A stretch of DNA of 64,000 bases from Zea mays (lineage: Eukaryota > Streptophyta > Magnoliopsida > Poales > Poaceae), in assembly GCF_902167145.1 (NCBI RefSeq), contig NC_050097.1, positions 142,439,982 to 142,503,981 on the forward strand, in the 5' to 3' direction. The position numbers were made by a program, and so were the translations under genes. The first letter of the stretch is position 1, and every line of letters starts with the position of its first letter. Positions 1 through 11,033 of this stretch are shown in pieces. The notes below the pieces were generated by a model. That model saw only the letters and a list, made by a program, of their open reading frames with translations, searched no databases and was not told the origin of the DNA.

Positions 1-2
1 AA

Positions 3-2277
3 CACATTGCCTTCAAAGTATGGCCACTTGTAGAAAAGTGGGAAATGCCAAAGGAAACCATCAGCAAACCTAACGAAGGTGGACTAGTTAGGTTAAAATA
101 TACCTTCAGATATAGAGATAAGTTTGTCGAGCCAGATGATGACTGGCTGAAATGTATTGAGGCCACAAGCGATGAATTGCTTGGGCCATACTCGAAGGCA
201 GAAGATACTGCATTGTCCGCAGCATTCGGAGGCCAGAAGAAGAAAAGACTCAACCGAGTATTTGATGTCATTGGGTTCGTCTATCCTGACTACCGCTACC
301 CAACACATGGTCAAAAGAGGAAAGATACGACTTCTGTGAAGGAAATTGCTTCAGCCGCTCCTAGTGAGCCAGCGCCGAAGAGGAAAAAGATGAAGGTTCT
401 TACACACCGGCCACGCTATATTGAACCGGCCACAGTGCCTGAGTTTGTCGGTGAGACCTCTTCGGCCACCGAAGCCAAGGAGCCGACTCCCCTGCCGAAT
501 ATTGAAGAGCCGACCATAATGCCGGAGATGGGGAAAATAGAAGAACCGAGGGCTGAAGAAACAAAGACATCGGAAATTTTAAGTCCTTCAGCAAAAGTTG
601 AGGTGCCAACACCAATGCCGAGGGCACAAAAAGACCTTTCAACAACTCCCAAGAGGAAAAGAATGGTTAACGTGCTAGATGTGCTGGAAACGATAAAATC
701 TTCAAGCTCTACTTCGAAGATAGCTGCCGAAGCTCCAAAGACACAAATTGAGGCCGAAGCTGCCAAAAGTCAAGCGTAAACTGAAACTGGGCCTTTAGAG
801 CCCACCAAGAGGGAATTCTTGGAAATTGAAAAAGAAACAGAAAAAGAATTTGCAGAAGAAATTTTATCTGAGAAAATCGCCACACCCGAAGCATCTTCTA
901 AAGCTTTTGACTATGTCTTACGTCATGCTTCGGGTAAAAATCTGACCGAAAAAGAAAAGAGAGAAGCTCAGTTCTATGCACAAAAATTGAAATATCCAAA
1001 AGGGGCGCTAATATTCAACGGCAGCGGAGAAGAAGACTTGTATTGTCTCCCTGACAGCAAGGAGATTTCTGTCTGTCGGGAGATGAGCAAGAACTTCGGA
1101 TTCCCAACATTAGAAGACGGGCTCTCGGTGTTGTCAAAAAACGAGCTGGCCGACAACTTAGCGTACAACAGTTTAAAGGTGAAAAATGAGATCTTTGTAT
1201 TATTCCTTGAAACCAAAATTTTTCATTTTCTTGAACTTATTAACACATTTTTTTGCAGGGCCTTATACTTAGCAATGCCCTCAGGGCACAAAAAGATGCC
1301 GAAGATGAAGGGTGTACCATAGCCTTGAGCAACCTTTGTTCCGAAGTAATTGAACTAAGGAACGAAGGTCTCGAAAAAGATAAAATATTACATTCGTTGG
1401 TGAATAAGATAAAAGAGGACGAAGCTGCTTTCAAAGCTTAAGCTGAGGCTCAGAAGCGCGAAATTGAGGATCTTTGGAAACAGCTAGCCAGAGCTAAAGA
1501 AGAATGCACAGTTGAAGAAACAAAAAGAGAAATTAGTGAACAATGGGCAAATCATTTAGAAAAAAACGTTGAAGAGCTTCGTGCGTCCAAGAAAAAGTGT
1601 TATGAAAAATCTATAGAATGTGTTAAGAAAATAAGAACCAGCTTCGCCAGCGTTGGCGCGTTTTCAAGTGAAGAAAATTTCATGAGGGGCGACCCCGAAG
1701 GCCCAATTGGATGGATCAGCCACGAAGCTGAAGCTTTTGAAGAAGTTTTGAATAGGCACGGAGACATATGTGCCTTCTCGGGTGCTAGGGGGATTGCCAC
1801 TGTTTTGGAGAAAAAGGCTGCGATCACGTGAAATCCTTGGCACAGGCCGAAACCGATTTATCTTCTGAAGACATAAAAGACCCTTCGGCCAAGGCAAGTT
1901 TGGTTGGTGGAAAAATTTTCACCGACATCTGGGAAAATGGTGGCCGGGAGATGACTCAAGAAATTATACGAAGAAGCGAAAAAGGTATTCATGATGCTAG
2001 AAAAGTAGCAGAGGCCGCTGAGAAAAGTGCGGATCTCGAAGGGCGAATAGGTATTAACTACTAGTTTTTTGCTTTTTGTTGTAACTTTTTGATTTCGAAC
2101 TTGTTTACACTTTGTAACATAGCCGCACCTTCTCCTCCCTCAGAGCCCGCCGAGCCACTAGCGGACCCCAACGTAAAGGGGGATGACGAGATTAGAAAAA
2201 TGGCCGAAGCTATCATGGACAAAGTTGTTGATCAACTACTAAACGAAGCTGCAGAAGTAGTTCTAAGGGAAGATTAG
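3..2277 (+). pseudogene. Antisense gene of element A (PF04195-like 'putative gypsy type transposon' protein), spliced, broken, 5' end outside window
   Basis: The frame is open from the window edge and aligns with the middle of the E and G copies (WEMPKE, then a charged RKKKRLNRVFD stretch, then a PDYRYP motif). Exon 1 runs to 1178. An 80-base GT-AG intron (1179-1258) joins it in phase 0 to exon 2 (1259-2050). A 72-base intron (2051-2122, phase 1) leads to exon 3 (2123-2277), which ends in TAG. The N-terminal half is the PF04195-like region and the C-terminal half is charged and coiled-coil prone. Damage: a TAA stop at 777, a TAA stop at 1439 and a small deletion near 1820 that shifts the frame. 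Function is unknown. It runs opposite to the element's own gag. Confidence 0.75.
1179..1258 (+). other. Intron 1 of the antisense gene in element A
   Basis: GT at 1179 and AG at 1257-1258, with a T-rich tract before the acceptor. Splicing joins NSLK to GLILSNAL in phase 0. The E copy has the same junction residues and G has an intron at the equivalent place (NFK to SMLLSKAL). The reading frames on both sides agree with the intron being removed. Confidence 0.75.
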
Positions 2278-3283
2278 ATGTTATTGTAAAAAAAATTGGA
2301 ATGTAATATTTGTTGAACAATATGTGTAATATTTTGTAACTTTGAATGTAATATATAAGCTATTTATGGTTCAATTCTTTACGATGCATGAAACTTTACA
2401 TACATACCGTTTTTGAGCCTTCGGCGAAAAAACACCTTCCCTTCTTTTCATGCTTCGTAAATAATATCCGTATTTTCATAAAAACATCCAATCTTCGTAA
2501 AAATCTGTAAGCAATAGATCTTTTCATTTCAGAGTTTGACGAAGGCATGCTTCTTCAATAATTATTTTCGTGCCTTGGCATTGTTTCTTCGAAACAATCT
2601 CCGAATATCAACATTGAAACCCCCTTCTTGCGTCATTGATGCAATATGATGTATGATGTTATGCTATGCAAATGATGTGATGATGTGATGTTATGCAAAA
2701 TGATATTTGCCGAAAATCGGCGTTTATTTTTCACTGCAAGCCTCCCTTAGGAGCTTCTTCGCCTTTTACTTCAGCGGAATCAGCGTTTATTTTTCGCTGT
2801 AAGCCTCCCTTAGGAGCTTCTTCGCCTTTTACTTTCAGCGGAATCAGCGTTTATTTTTCGCTGTAAGCCTCACTTAGGAGCTTCTTCGCCTTTTACTTTC
2901 AGCGGAATCAGCATTAATTTTTCGCTGTAAGCCTCCCATAGGAGCTTCTTCGCCTTTTACTTTCAGCGGAATCAGCATTTATTTTTCGCTGTAAGCTCTG
3001 CATTCCCTTCGGAACAACTTTTGAGCAGAAAACTTACGCTGCGCTCCCTTAGGAACGACTTTTTGTTATTTCGAAGGTTCTCCCTATAATCATAAATTCT
3101 TATGCTTCGACAACTTTTTGGACTTCGTTATTCTGTGGAGAAAGTATATTCGTACTATGGCAAAGGCGAAGCTATTACAAGAAATTGAAAACGACAAAAA
3201 ACACTTAGGCTTTCAATAATTGTTCCTTATTAAAAAAGAAAATGATACTGAATGCAAAAACTGCTGCCGAGGTAGGATATTTG
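2278..3283. other. Non-coding spacer of element A between antisense gene and gag
   Basis: No supported gene. It is AT-rich from 2278 to about 2700 with ATGATG-type simple repeats near 2640-2700, followed by the ~64-base tandem repeat block and then a stretch with diverged repeat pieces (GGAACGACTTT motifs). Elements E and G have comparable tandem repeats in the same relative position. Confidence 0.7.
2719..3000. repeat. Tandem repeat, period about 64 bases, about 4.5 copies
   Basis: The phrase CGTTTATTTTTCGCTGTAAG recurs at about 2721, 2784, 2848, 2912 and 2976, each followed by a CCTCCCTTAGGAGC phrase and a CTTCTTCGCC phrase. Copies differ by a few substitutions. It lies between the 3' ends of two convergent genes, gag on minus and the antisense gene on plus. 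Confidence 0.85.
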
Positions 3284-4798
3284 TTAGTAAATGTGCTTCG
3301 AATCCGGCACAGTACTATTGACTGTGCGAGCTTCAGACTCTTTTCTGAAGTCTCGTTGGTGTTGAGTATGCTGACTCCCTTCTGGCTGCTGGCCTCGTTG
3401 CATTGGTGGTGGAGGTGGAGGCTGTTGCCAAGATGCCTGAGATTGACTTGCCGAAGCAACAGAAGCTGCAGGGTGGTTGCCCACATACTCTGGGATATAA
3501 GGTGAGTGGTACGAAGCAGTATGCATAACTTGCTTCGGCTGGGTCTGTTGGGCTGCAGCTTCTGCTATTTCCTTTTGTTTCTGGATGGTGACATGGCACA
3601 TCCTGGTGGTGTGGCCCTTGTCCTCACCACAGAATAAGCAATAAATTTTCCTGGGCTGATCCACAAATCTTCCTCCGAAGCCCCTGGCACCTCTGCCCCT
3701 TGGAGCTGGAGGTCGAGGATAGCTCTGCTGCTGCCCCGAATTTTGGGAGGAATATTGCGGCCTCTGCTGCTGGCTTCCCCTGTCATCATTCTGAGTGGAA
3801 TGAATCGATCTGACATGTCTGGGATGAATTCTCCCTCCAAAGCCCCTGGCTATTTCAGAGAACCTGTAAGCTTCCTCCCTTCTCTATCGAAAATCATTGT
3901 CAACGCGGATGTATTCATCCATCTTCTGAAGCAATTTCTCCAAAGTCTAAGGGGGCTTCCTAGCAAAGTATTGGGCTGAAGGTCCCGGCCGAAGCCCCTT
4001 AATCATGGCCTCAATGACAATTTCATTGGGTACTGTTGGCGCTTGTGCCCTCAGGCATAAGAACCTTCGGACATACGCCTGAAGATATTCTTCGTGATCT
4101 TGGGTGCACTGGAATAAGGCTTGAGCGGTGACCGGCTTCGTTTGAAACCCTTGGAAACTAGTGATCAGCATATCCTTCAGCTTCTGCCATGATGTGATTG
4201 TTCTTGGCCGAAGGGAGGAGTACCAGATTTGTGCAACATTCTTGACGGCCATGACGAAAGACTTTGCCATGACTGCAGTATTGCCACCATAGGAAGATAT
4301 CGTTGCTTCGTAGCTCATCAGAAACTGCTTCGGATCTGAGTGTCCGTCGTAAATGGGGAGTTGAGGTGGCTTGTAGGACGAAGGCCAAGGTGTAGCCTGC
4401 AGCTCTGCTGACAGAGGAGAAGCATCATCAAAAGCAAAATTTCCATGATGAAAATCCTCATACCAGTCATCTTCGTTGAAGAAGCCCTCTTGATGAAGCT
4501 CTCTGTGTTGAGGCCTTTGGTTCTGCTCATCTTGAGTAAGATGGCGAACTTCTTCAGAGGCTTCGTCTATCTGCCTTTGCAAGTCAGCCAGCCTAGCCAT
4601 CTTTTCCTTCTTCCTTTGCACCTGCTGAAGGAGCATCTCCATATTTCTGATCTGTTGGTCCAAGTCGTCCTCCTAAGGCGTTGGACTGGTGGCCTTCCTC
4701 TTCTGGCTTCGGGCCTCCCGAAGAGAGAGGGTCTCCTGGTTGGGGTCCAGCGGCTGCAGAGCGGCAGCCCCTGTTGCTGAAGCTTTCTTGGGCGGCAT
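3284..4798 (-). pseudogene. gag: gag of element A (nucleocapsid/capsid), with in-frame stops
   Basis: The minus-strand frame begins MPPKKAS at 4798, about 50 bases past the primer-binding site. A coiled-coil segment (EMLLQQVQRKKEKMARLADL) is followed by the retrotransposon gag core (PIYDGHSDPKQFLMSY, then WYSSLRP, then WQKLKDML). Near the C-terminus is one CCHC-like knuckle (CLFCGEDKGHTTRMC). The closing SKHIY end matches the E copy. Stops interrupt the frame at about 4674, at 3947-3949 and near 3889, each where the related copy has or implies glutamine. The 3947 TAG is at exactly the position where E also has TAG. Gag would form the virus-like particle; no pol follows. Confidence 0.85.
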
Positions 4799-4850
4799 GA
4801 CGAAGGTCTATGCTTGCCGAAGGTGTTCGAAACTCAAAAAGTGGAAGTGA

Positions 4851-4872
4851 GTTCACCGGAGGTGGGCGCCAA
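4851..4872 (-). promoter_or_regulatory. Primer-binding site of element A
   Basis: On the minus strand the bases right after the LTR read TTGGCGCCCACCTCCGGTG. TGGCGCC-type starts are usual for Tat-clade elements. The leader from here to about 40 bases downstream is almost identical to that of element G although the two LTRs otherwise differ. Confidence 0.75.
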
Positions 4873-5400
4873 TGTTGGGGACTTGTTCTCAAATGCTTCG
4901 AGTTAAGAACAAGGCAACATAAAAAGTGTTAAATGTTAAAGTCCTTCGTCCTTCGAAGCATTATCTCCCTTCGGATATAATGAATTCCGGACGAAGGTTA
5001 TGAAAAACAAACCTTCATAAGCACAATAAATGATGAAGAAGGATTCATACACAAGATATAAAAAATAATATAAACACTTTAAACATTATTATCATCTATT
5101 TATAGGCACGGGTCGCAGCCCATGTAAAATTACACCCATGCCCTTTACATTTGCTAATAACTCTATAGCAATCCATCGGGGTCTAAATAGCCTTTTCCCT
5201 TTTAAGTCAGTTTCTTTTCCTGCTATCACGCCGAAGCTCCCCTGCGCATAGCTTCGGCTCTGCGCCATCCTTCATACTCTTTGTGCATCTTCACGCTGTG
5301 GTTTTGATTTAAGTCCGAAGGTACCTGTTTACACATTATACTCCAGAGACATTGTTAAATCATGTTTTTGAGGACCTTCGGAAGCCGAAGGCCCCCAACA
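4873..5400 (-). repeat. 5' LTR of element A (528 bp)
   Basis: Bounded by TGTTGGGGAC at 4873 and CCCCCAACA at 5400, so TG...CA with short inverted ends. A TATA-like stretch (TATTTATAGGCACGGG on plus, read in reverse) lies near 5098. The 5401 junction enters copia gag sequence abruptly. Confidence 0.85.
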
Positions 5401-7150
5401 CATTTGAATCAACCTTAGCAATTATTTTAGCATTCTCATTTCTAAGGTTGGCTATAATATCATGGCAAGTGCTTAGCTCACTAGATAGTTTTTCACATTT
5501 TTCTACTTCTAGAGCGTAAGCATTTTTAACCTTAACATGCTTCTTATTTTCCTTAATTAGGAAGTCCTCTTGGGTGTCCAAGAGTTCATACTTCTCATGA
5601 ATAGCACTAATTAATTCATTTAACTTCTCCTTTTGTTGCATGTTTAGGTTGGCAAAAAGGGTGCGCAAATTATCCTCCTCATCACTAGAATTATCCTCAT
5701 CACTAGAGGTTGCATATTTAGTGGAGGATTTTGATTTTACCTTCTTCCTTTTGCCGTCCTTTGCCATGAGGCACTTGTGGCCGACGTTGGGGAAGAGGAG
5801 TCCTTTGGTGACGACGATGTTGGCGGCGTCCTCGTTGGAGGAGGAGTCGGTGGAGCTCTCGTCGGGGTCCCACTCGCGGCACACATGGGCATCGCCGCCC
5901 TTCTTCTTGTGATACCTCTTCTTTTCTCTCCTCTTGCCCTTCTTGTCGTTATCCCTGTCACTGTCACTTGATAGTGGACATTTTGCAATAAAGTGACCAG
6001 GCTTACCACACTTGTAGCATACTTTCTTGGAGCGGGATTTGTAGTCCTTCCCCCTCCTTTGCTTGAGGATTTGGCGGAAACTCTTGATGATGAGCACCAT
6101 CTCCTCATTGTCGAGCTTGGAGGCGTCAATGGGGAGTCTACTTGATGTAGAATCTTCCTTCTTCTCCTCCGTTGCCTTGAATGCTACCGGTTGTGCTTCG
6201 GGCGTGGAAGAGGCATCTTGCTCGATGATTTTCTTTGAGCCTTTGATCATCAATTCAAAGCTCACAAATTTTCCTATTACTTCCTCGGGAGACATTAGTG
6301 TGTATCTAGGATCACCACGTATTAATTGAACTTGCGTAGGGTTAAGAAAAAAGAGTGATCTAAGAATAACCTTGACCATTTCATGGTCATCCCATTTGGT
6401 GCTCCCGAGGTTGCGCACTTGGTTCACCAAGGTCTTGAGCCGGTTGTACATCTCTTGTGGCTCCTCCCCTTGGCGAAGCCTGAAGCGACCGAGCTCTCCC
6501 TCGATCGTCTCCTGCTTGGTGATTTTGGTCACCTCGTCTCCTTCGTGTGCGGTTTTGAGCACGTCCCAAATCTCTTTGGCGCTCTTCAATCCTTGCACCT
6601 TATTATACTCCTCTCGACTTAGAGAGGTGAGGAGTATAGTGGTGGCTTGGGAGTTGAAGTGCATGATTTGGGCCACCTCGTCCTCATCATAATCTTCATC
6701 CCCTACGGATAGTACCTGTACACCAAACTCAACAACATCCCATATGCTTTTGTGGAGTGAGGTTAGGTGATATCTCATCATATCACTCCACCTAGAATAA
6801 TCTTCACCGTCAAACGTCGGTGGTTTGCCTAATGGGACGGAAAGTAATGGAGTATGCTTAGGAATGCGAAGATATCGTAAGGGGATCTTACTATACTTCT
6901 TGCGCTCTTGGCGCTTAGAAGTGATGGACGCGACATCGGATCCGGATGTAGAGGGCGAGGAAGAGTCGGTCTCGTAGTAGACCACTTTCTTCATTTTCTT
7001 CTTCTTCTCGCCACTCTTGTGCGATCGAATGCGTGAAGGGGATCCATCCTTCTTCTTATTGGCGGACTCCGTCGATGGGGCCTTCTCGTGGCTTGTAGCA
7101 GTCTTCTCACCGCCGATCACCATCTTCTTGGCGTGATCTCCCAACATCAC
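5401..7150 (-). pseudogene. gag: gag of element B, truncated by insertion of element A
   Basis: The frame starts at 7150 and stays open for about 583 codons until the A LTR junction; the last 13 codons of the longer open frame come from the LTR and are not gag. Features in order: a basic, serine-rich N-terminus, LLSVPLGKPPTFDGEDYSRW, a gag core with SLSREEYNKVQGLKSAKEIW, a CCHC knuckle (CYKCGKPGHFIAKC, about plus positions 5979-6020), acidic serine clusters, and a C-terminal coiled-coil-like part. No internal stop is seen. Because the 3' end is lost it is a fragment. The C-terminus is rich in GAC/TCC codons and high GC between 5750 and 5960. Confidence 0.85.
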
Positions 7151-7181
7151 TTCAAGCGGTTAAGCTCTAATGAAGCACCGG

Positions 7182-7193
7182 GCTCTGATACCA
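7182..7193 (-). promoter_or_regulatory. Primer-binding site of element B (initiator-Met tRNA type)
   Basis: The minus strand reads TGGTATCAGAGC, a perfect copy of the usual plant copia primer site, 2 bases inside the LTR boundary. The gag start codon is only about 30 bases further on. Confidence 0.9.
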
Positions 7194-7195
7194 AT

Positions 7196-8426
7196 TGAAA
7201 GTCGCCTAGAGGGGGGGGGGGTGAATAGGGCGAATCTGATGTTTATAAACTTAAGCACAACTACAAGCCGGGTTAGCGTTAGAAATATGAACGAGTTCGA
7301 GAGAAAGGGTGAAAAACAAATCGTGAGCAAATAAAGAGTGAGACACGATGATTTGTTTTAACGAGGTTCGGTTCTTTCAAACCTACTCCCCGTTGAGGTG
7401 GTCACAAAGACCGGGTCTCTTTCAACCCTTTCCCTCTCTCAAACGGTCACTTAGACCGAGTGAGCTTATCTTCTTAATCAAACGGGACACAAAGTCCCCG
7501 CAAGGACCACCACCCAATTGGTGTCTCTTGCCTCGGTTACAATTGAGTTGATCACAAGAAAGAATGAGAAAAAGAAGCAATCCAAGCGCAAGAGCTCAAA
7601 TGAACACAAGTCACTCTCTCACTAGTCACTATTTGATTGGAAATGATCTATGGACTTGGGAGAGGATTTGATCTCTTTGGTGTGTCTTGTATTGAATGCT
7701 ATAGCTCTTGTAAGGTGTGGGAAGTCAGAAAACTTGGATGCCATGAATGGTGGTTGGTTGGGGGTATTTATAGCCCCAACCACCAAACTAGCCGTTTGGT
7801 GAAGGCTGCTGTCGCATGGCGCACCGGACAGTCCGGTGTGCCACCGAACACTGTCCGGTGCGCCTGCCATGTCACCAGGCCGTTGGATTCCGACCGTTGG
7901 AGCTTCTGTCTTCTGGGCCACCGGACAGTCCGGTGGTGCACCGGACAGGCACTGTTTACTGTTCGGTGCGCCATCTGGCTCTGCTCTGACTCTGGCGCGC
8001 ACTGTAGCACATTTAATGCCTTCTGCAAACGACCGTTGGCGCGAAGTAGCCGTTGCTCCGCTGGCACACCGGACAGTCTGGTGCGCCACCGGACACTGTC
8101 CGGTGCTACATCGGACAGTCCGGTGAATTATAGCGGAGCAGCCTCCAGAATTCCCGAAGGTGAGCAGTTCGGAGTTGGAGTCCCTGGTTCACCGGACACT
8201 GTCCGGTGGCACACCGGACGGTCCGGTGCGCCAGACCAGGGCACACTTCGGCTGACTTTAACTCTCTATATTTGAATCCTTTCTCGGTCCTTTTATTGGT
8301 TTGTTGTGAACCTTTGGCACCTGTACAACTCATAATCTAGAGCAAACTAGTTAGTCCAATTATTTGTGTTGGGCAATTCAACCACCAAAATCAATTAGGA
8401 AATGGTGTAAGCCTATTTCCCTTTCA
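7196..8426 (-). repeat. 5' LTR of element B (1231 bp)
   Basis: Runs from TGAAAG at 7196 to CTTTCA at 8426. A TATA box (CTATAAATA on minus) lies at plus 7765-7773. Between about 7815 and 8235 are many copies and variants of the palindrome CACCGGACAGTCCGGTG. A run of ten or more G at about 7210 is near the R/U5 end. Confidence 0.85.
7815..8235. repeat. Array of CACCGGACAGTCCGGTG-type palindromes in LTR B
   Basis: At least eight full or partial copies of a 17-base dyad, often joined as CCGGACACTGTCCGG variants, sit upstream of the LTR TATA box on the minus strand. The same motif family is in the LTR of H, a different copia family, also in U3. Confidence 0.8.
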
Positions 8427-8962
8427 ATCATCTGCTTCATTGGCTTCTCCACCCAACCCTGAGGTCCCCGCACCAGCCCTAGGCGCAGAAGGCAGGGTTG
8501 AAGCCGCCACTATCGCCAGAGGTGGGGTCATGGCCACGATTTGGGCGAGTTGGGCAGACGCGGGGGAGCTGAAAGCGATGGGGGAGGCCGAGGCGAGGAC
8601 CACACGGCGAGTAGGGCCAAGGTGCACGGGCAAGGGGCGACAGGCTGGGGATGGGGGTGGCGGCGGATTTGGGAGAAGAGCTTGCGAGGAAAGGGGAGGT
8701 GGTTGGCGTTAGGCGATTGTGGAGGCCGGCGAGCGGGGCAAAATCCTCGCGCGACTGGGGAGGAAGGGGGTAGAGCTGCCTTCAGATGAGGATGGCGGCG
8801 TTGAGTGCGGCGATGCGCACGAGGAGGGAGGCCGGGTTGCGGGAGGGGATTCGCGGCGGGGGCGGGCGGTTCGCGTGGCGGGATTCGCCGCGGGCGTTGC
8901 GGGTTGCGGGAGGGGATTCGCGTCGTGCGGGTGGTCGTGCGGGCTGCTCGAGGCGGGGGCAG
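8427..8962. other. GC-rich flank, no supported gene
   Basis: A G-rich, CpG-rich stretch between the B LTR and an abrupt change to AT-rich DNA at about 8963. Frames are open on both strands as expected from high GC, but none has a recognisable domain. It could be a gene 5' region or exon fragment, or part of another transposon. Confidence 0.4.
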
Positions 8963-10148
8963 TCTACACTAACCCCTTAATAGTTAGTAGATATATATGA
9001 TAAATTTTGTTTTAATAAATCACAAAATATGTTTTCTATTGATTAGTTGAGTGAATGTGGAGCAAAAAACCAAAGTTCAAACACTCACTTATACATAATT
9101 TCATATTATTTTTTACATAAAACACAAATATAAGGTTTTCCAAAAGGATGTCTTGAACCCTTGTATCATTTGCCATTTCAGGCTTTCAGCAAGAGATAAT
9201 AAACTTTAGATGGTTTCAATGATATTTTTGTTGTCTCTTAGAAGGATATTATGAAGAATCACCTCAAATAATTGTTGGGGATTTGGTGGTTTCAATACAT
9301 TTCTGTCAAATAAAACAAATCTTTCAAAACAGATCCGAGCATGCCAAGGCAAATGAAGCAACACTGCAGGCCCCATGCACCCTTGAAAAAGAGCACCAAG
9401 TTCACTGAATATTTTTAGTGTGGTAATCGCGTGGTGCTATGAGATCTCAGAACCATTGTCTAGAAGCACAAGAAGTTTCTTGTCATTCCTAATTCAATCA
9501 TAGTCTCAACAACGTTTTTTCAACTTAACAACATTTATCAAATAGGCAAGTCTTGCAAACACATTTTCATATATTGCTCATTTTCTGCAAACAAGAAATT
9601 TGCGATTTGATCCATGGAAATTTTTGCCAAATTTCATCAGCAATTGCGCCATCAACATGCTCAGATATCTTGGCCGGAACAGAAGAAAAGTTGGCTAGAG
9701 TTGAAGTATCTTCACAGGCACCAAGAAGATCAATTAATCTATCTATGGAACCTACTATTTCAAAATAGCAAGTAAGATTTATGTAGTCCGTTGGAACAAA
9801 TATAATTGCAATTGCGGTAGTGAATGTAAAAATAAGATCTGATGATTCTATGAAAATTATCTCTGTTATTCGAGGGACAAGTATTTCACTGAACCCAATT
9901 CTGCTTGCCTCAAATTCAGACAGGAATATGCATGCCATGAGAGCTTGAGTTACGTTTGCTAATTAAATATCAATGTCCATGAATTCTAACAGAGAAAAGA
10001 ATGATCACATCTTTCGTTCAGTTGGTATTTTCATACACTCTTTGCAAAAAAAAAACAAAAGGCCAAGGAGCTACAAATTCCGCATAATATGAAATCGAAT
10101 CAGATAAAAGAGCATGAGTTACATCATTTGTTTTGTTCTCATGGTGCA
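8963..10148. other. AT-rich flank with possible Helitron-like 5' end
   Basis: At 8963 the sequence changes to TCTACACTAACCCCTTAATA followed by TAGTTAGTAG, which resembles the TC-starting, TACTA-rich 5' termini of maize Helitrons. The base before TC is G, not the A expected for a clean A|T insertion. No CTRR end with a hairpin was found before element C begins at 10149. The rest contains the possible gene fragment at 9560-9940. Confidence 0.25.
9567..9938 (-). pseudogene. Possible host-gene fragment, unrecognised
   Basis: A 123-codon open stretch on minus (MACIFLSEFEASRIGF at the start, later GSIDRLIDLLGAC and ISEHVDGAIADEIW) has helical, leucine-rich character that could be armadillo/HEAT-like, but I do not recognise the family. 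A plausible acceptor (TTTGCAG before AAAATGAGC) near its 3' end and the lack of any transposon domain suggest exons of an ordinary gene, either low-copy flank or sequence captured by a transposon. No promoter or complete gene is visible. Confidence 0.3.
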
Positions 10149-10867
10149 TGTTGGTCACTTGTTCTCAAATGCTATAAGTCAAGAACAAGGCAACATAATT
10201 GTTAATGATTAAAGACCTTCGTTCTTCGAAGCATTATTTCCTTTCAAATTTAATGATCTTCGGACGAATGTCATGTAGGACGTACCTTCAACATCTTAGT
10301 ATAAGTATGAATACAAATATAAATATGAATAAGAACGTGAAAGTACATTAAAGAATGGAAGATAATGATCAGATCCTCACAATTTATTTATATTCATATT
10401 CATACACCAAGAATTAACATTAGCAATATTTATAATACAATAGTACCTTCGGTTCGCCAAAAGGTGGAAATGCTAAGATGACGCGAGAGAGATTACAATC
10501 CAGTGTGAACAGTACGGTGTTACTGTTCGTCTATATATAGGCACAAGACACAGCCTGGATAAGATTACATTCATGCCCCTAACATTAACTCTTAATTATA
10601 ATGCGAGTTAATAAGGATGAAGTAGTCTTTTCCCCTTAAGTCGGTTCCATCCTTCATCCTTGCTATCATAACAAGCTGAAGCTCTTTTATCCATAGCTTC
10701 GGCGTTCATCCATGTCACCTTCGGATTATATCTTCATATTGCACACGCCTTTATCATGAGAGAACCTTTGTCCCAAAGCCGAAACCTCCTGTACTAGACT
10801 ATGTCATACTGAAAACAAATGGTTAGTTATGTTTTTGAGGACCTTCAGAAGAGAAAGGCCCCCAACA
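10149..10867 (-). repeat. 3' LTR of element C (719 bp)
   Basis: Begins TGTTGGTCAC and ends CCCCCAACA at 10867. The following AGTAGCTGCT is a mutated form of the AGGGGCTAC polypurine tract (reverse strand) seen next to the LTRs of E and G. A TATATATAGGC stretch near 10531 matches the LTR promoter position of relatives. Confidence 0.8.
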
Positions 10868-11022
10868 GTAGCTGCTCGCAGTATTAATTTGTTTCTTTGT
10901 AACAAATTTAGACTGTGATGCGAACGAAGACCTTTAGCCGAAGGTCCGAAAAAACACCTTCCCTTCGCTAGAATAGCGAAAGACACTGACATGTAGGACC
11001 CACCAAGTTGTGAGGCGCTAGG

Positions 11023-11033
11023 CATATAAATAG
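11023..11033 (+). promoter_or_regulatory. TATA box of the antisense gene in element C
   Basis: CATATAAATAG lies 155 bases inside the LTR and about 134 bases before the ATG at 11157. Copies D, E and G have a TATA box at the same relative place, so the antisense gene appears to have its own promoter. Confidence 0.65.

Larger units (their letters stand above)
1..5400 (-). mobile_element. Element A: gag-only Tat-clade Ty3/gypsy LTR retrotransposon (zeon-like), left end outside window
   Basis: Reading on the minus strand, the order is 5' LTR (4873-5400), primer-binding site, a gag pseudogene, a tandem-repeat block and then a gene in the opposite orientation near the 3' end. No protease, reverse transcriptase or integrase reading frame lies between gag and the antisense gene, so this is a non-autonomous design rather than a truncated autonomous one; element E has the same plan. 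The 3' LTR lies left of the window. The right boundary abuts B gag sequence at 5401, so A was inserted into B; the right target-site copy would be CATTT. The zeon name is from memory of the maize family and is less certain than the Tat-clade assignment. Confidence 0.85.
5401..8426 (-). mobile_element. Element B: Opie-like SIRE-clade Ty1-copia fragment (5' LTR plus gag)
   Basis: On the minus strand: LTR (7196-8426), iMet-type primer-binding site, gag. Gag is cut at 5401 by element A, so pol and the 3' LTR must lie left of the window beyond A. The gag resembles the H gag in the LLSVPLGKPPTFDGEDY region and in the knuckle, but is clearly a different family. The right target-site copy would be ATCAT (8427-8431). 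Confidence 0.8.

Noticed and set aside
8424..8789. Alanine/glycine-rich frames in the GC-rich flank as a host gene
   Set aside because: Frames overlap on both strands, lack domains and end arbitrarily; high GC alone explains them.
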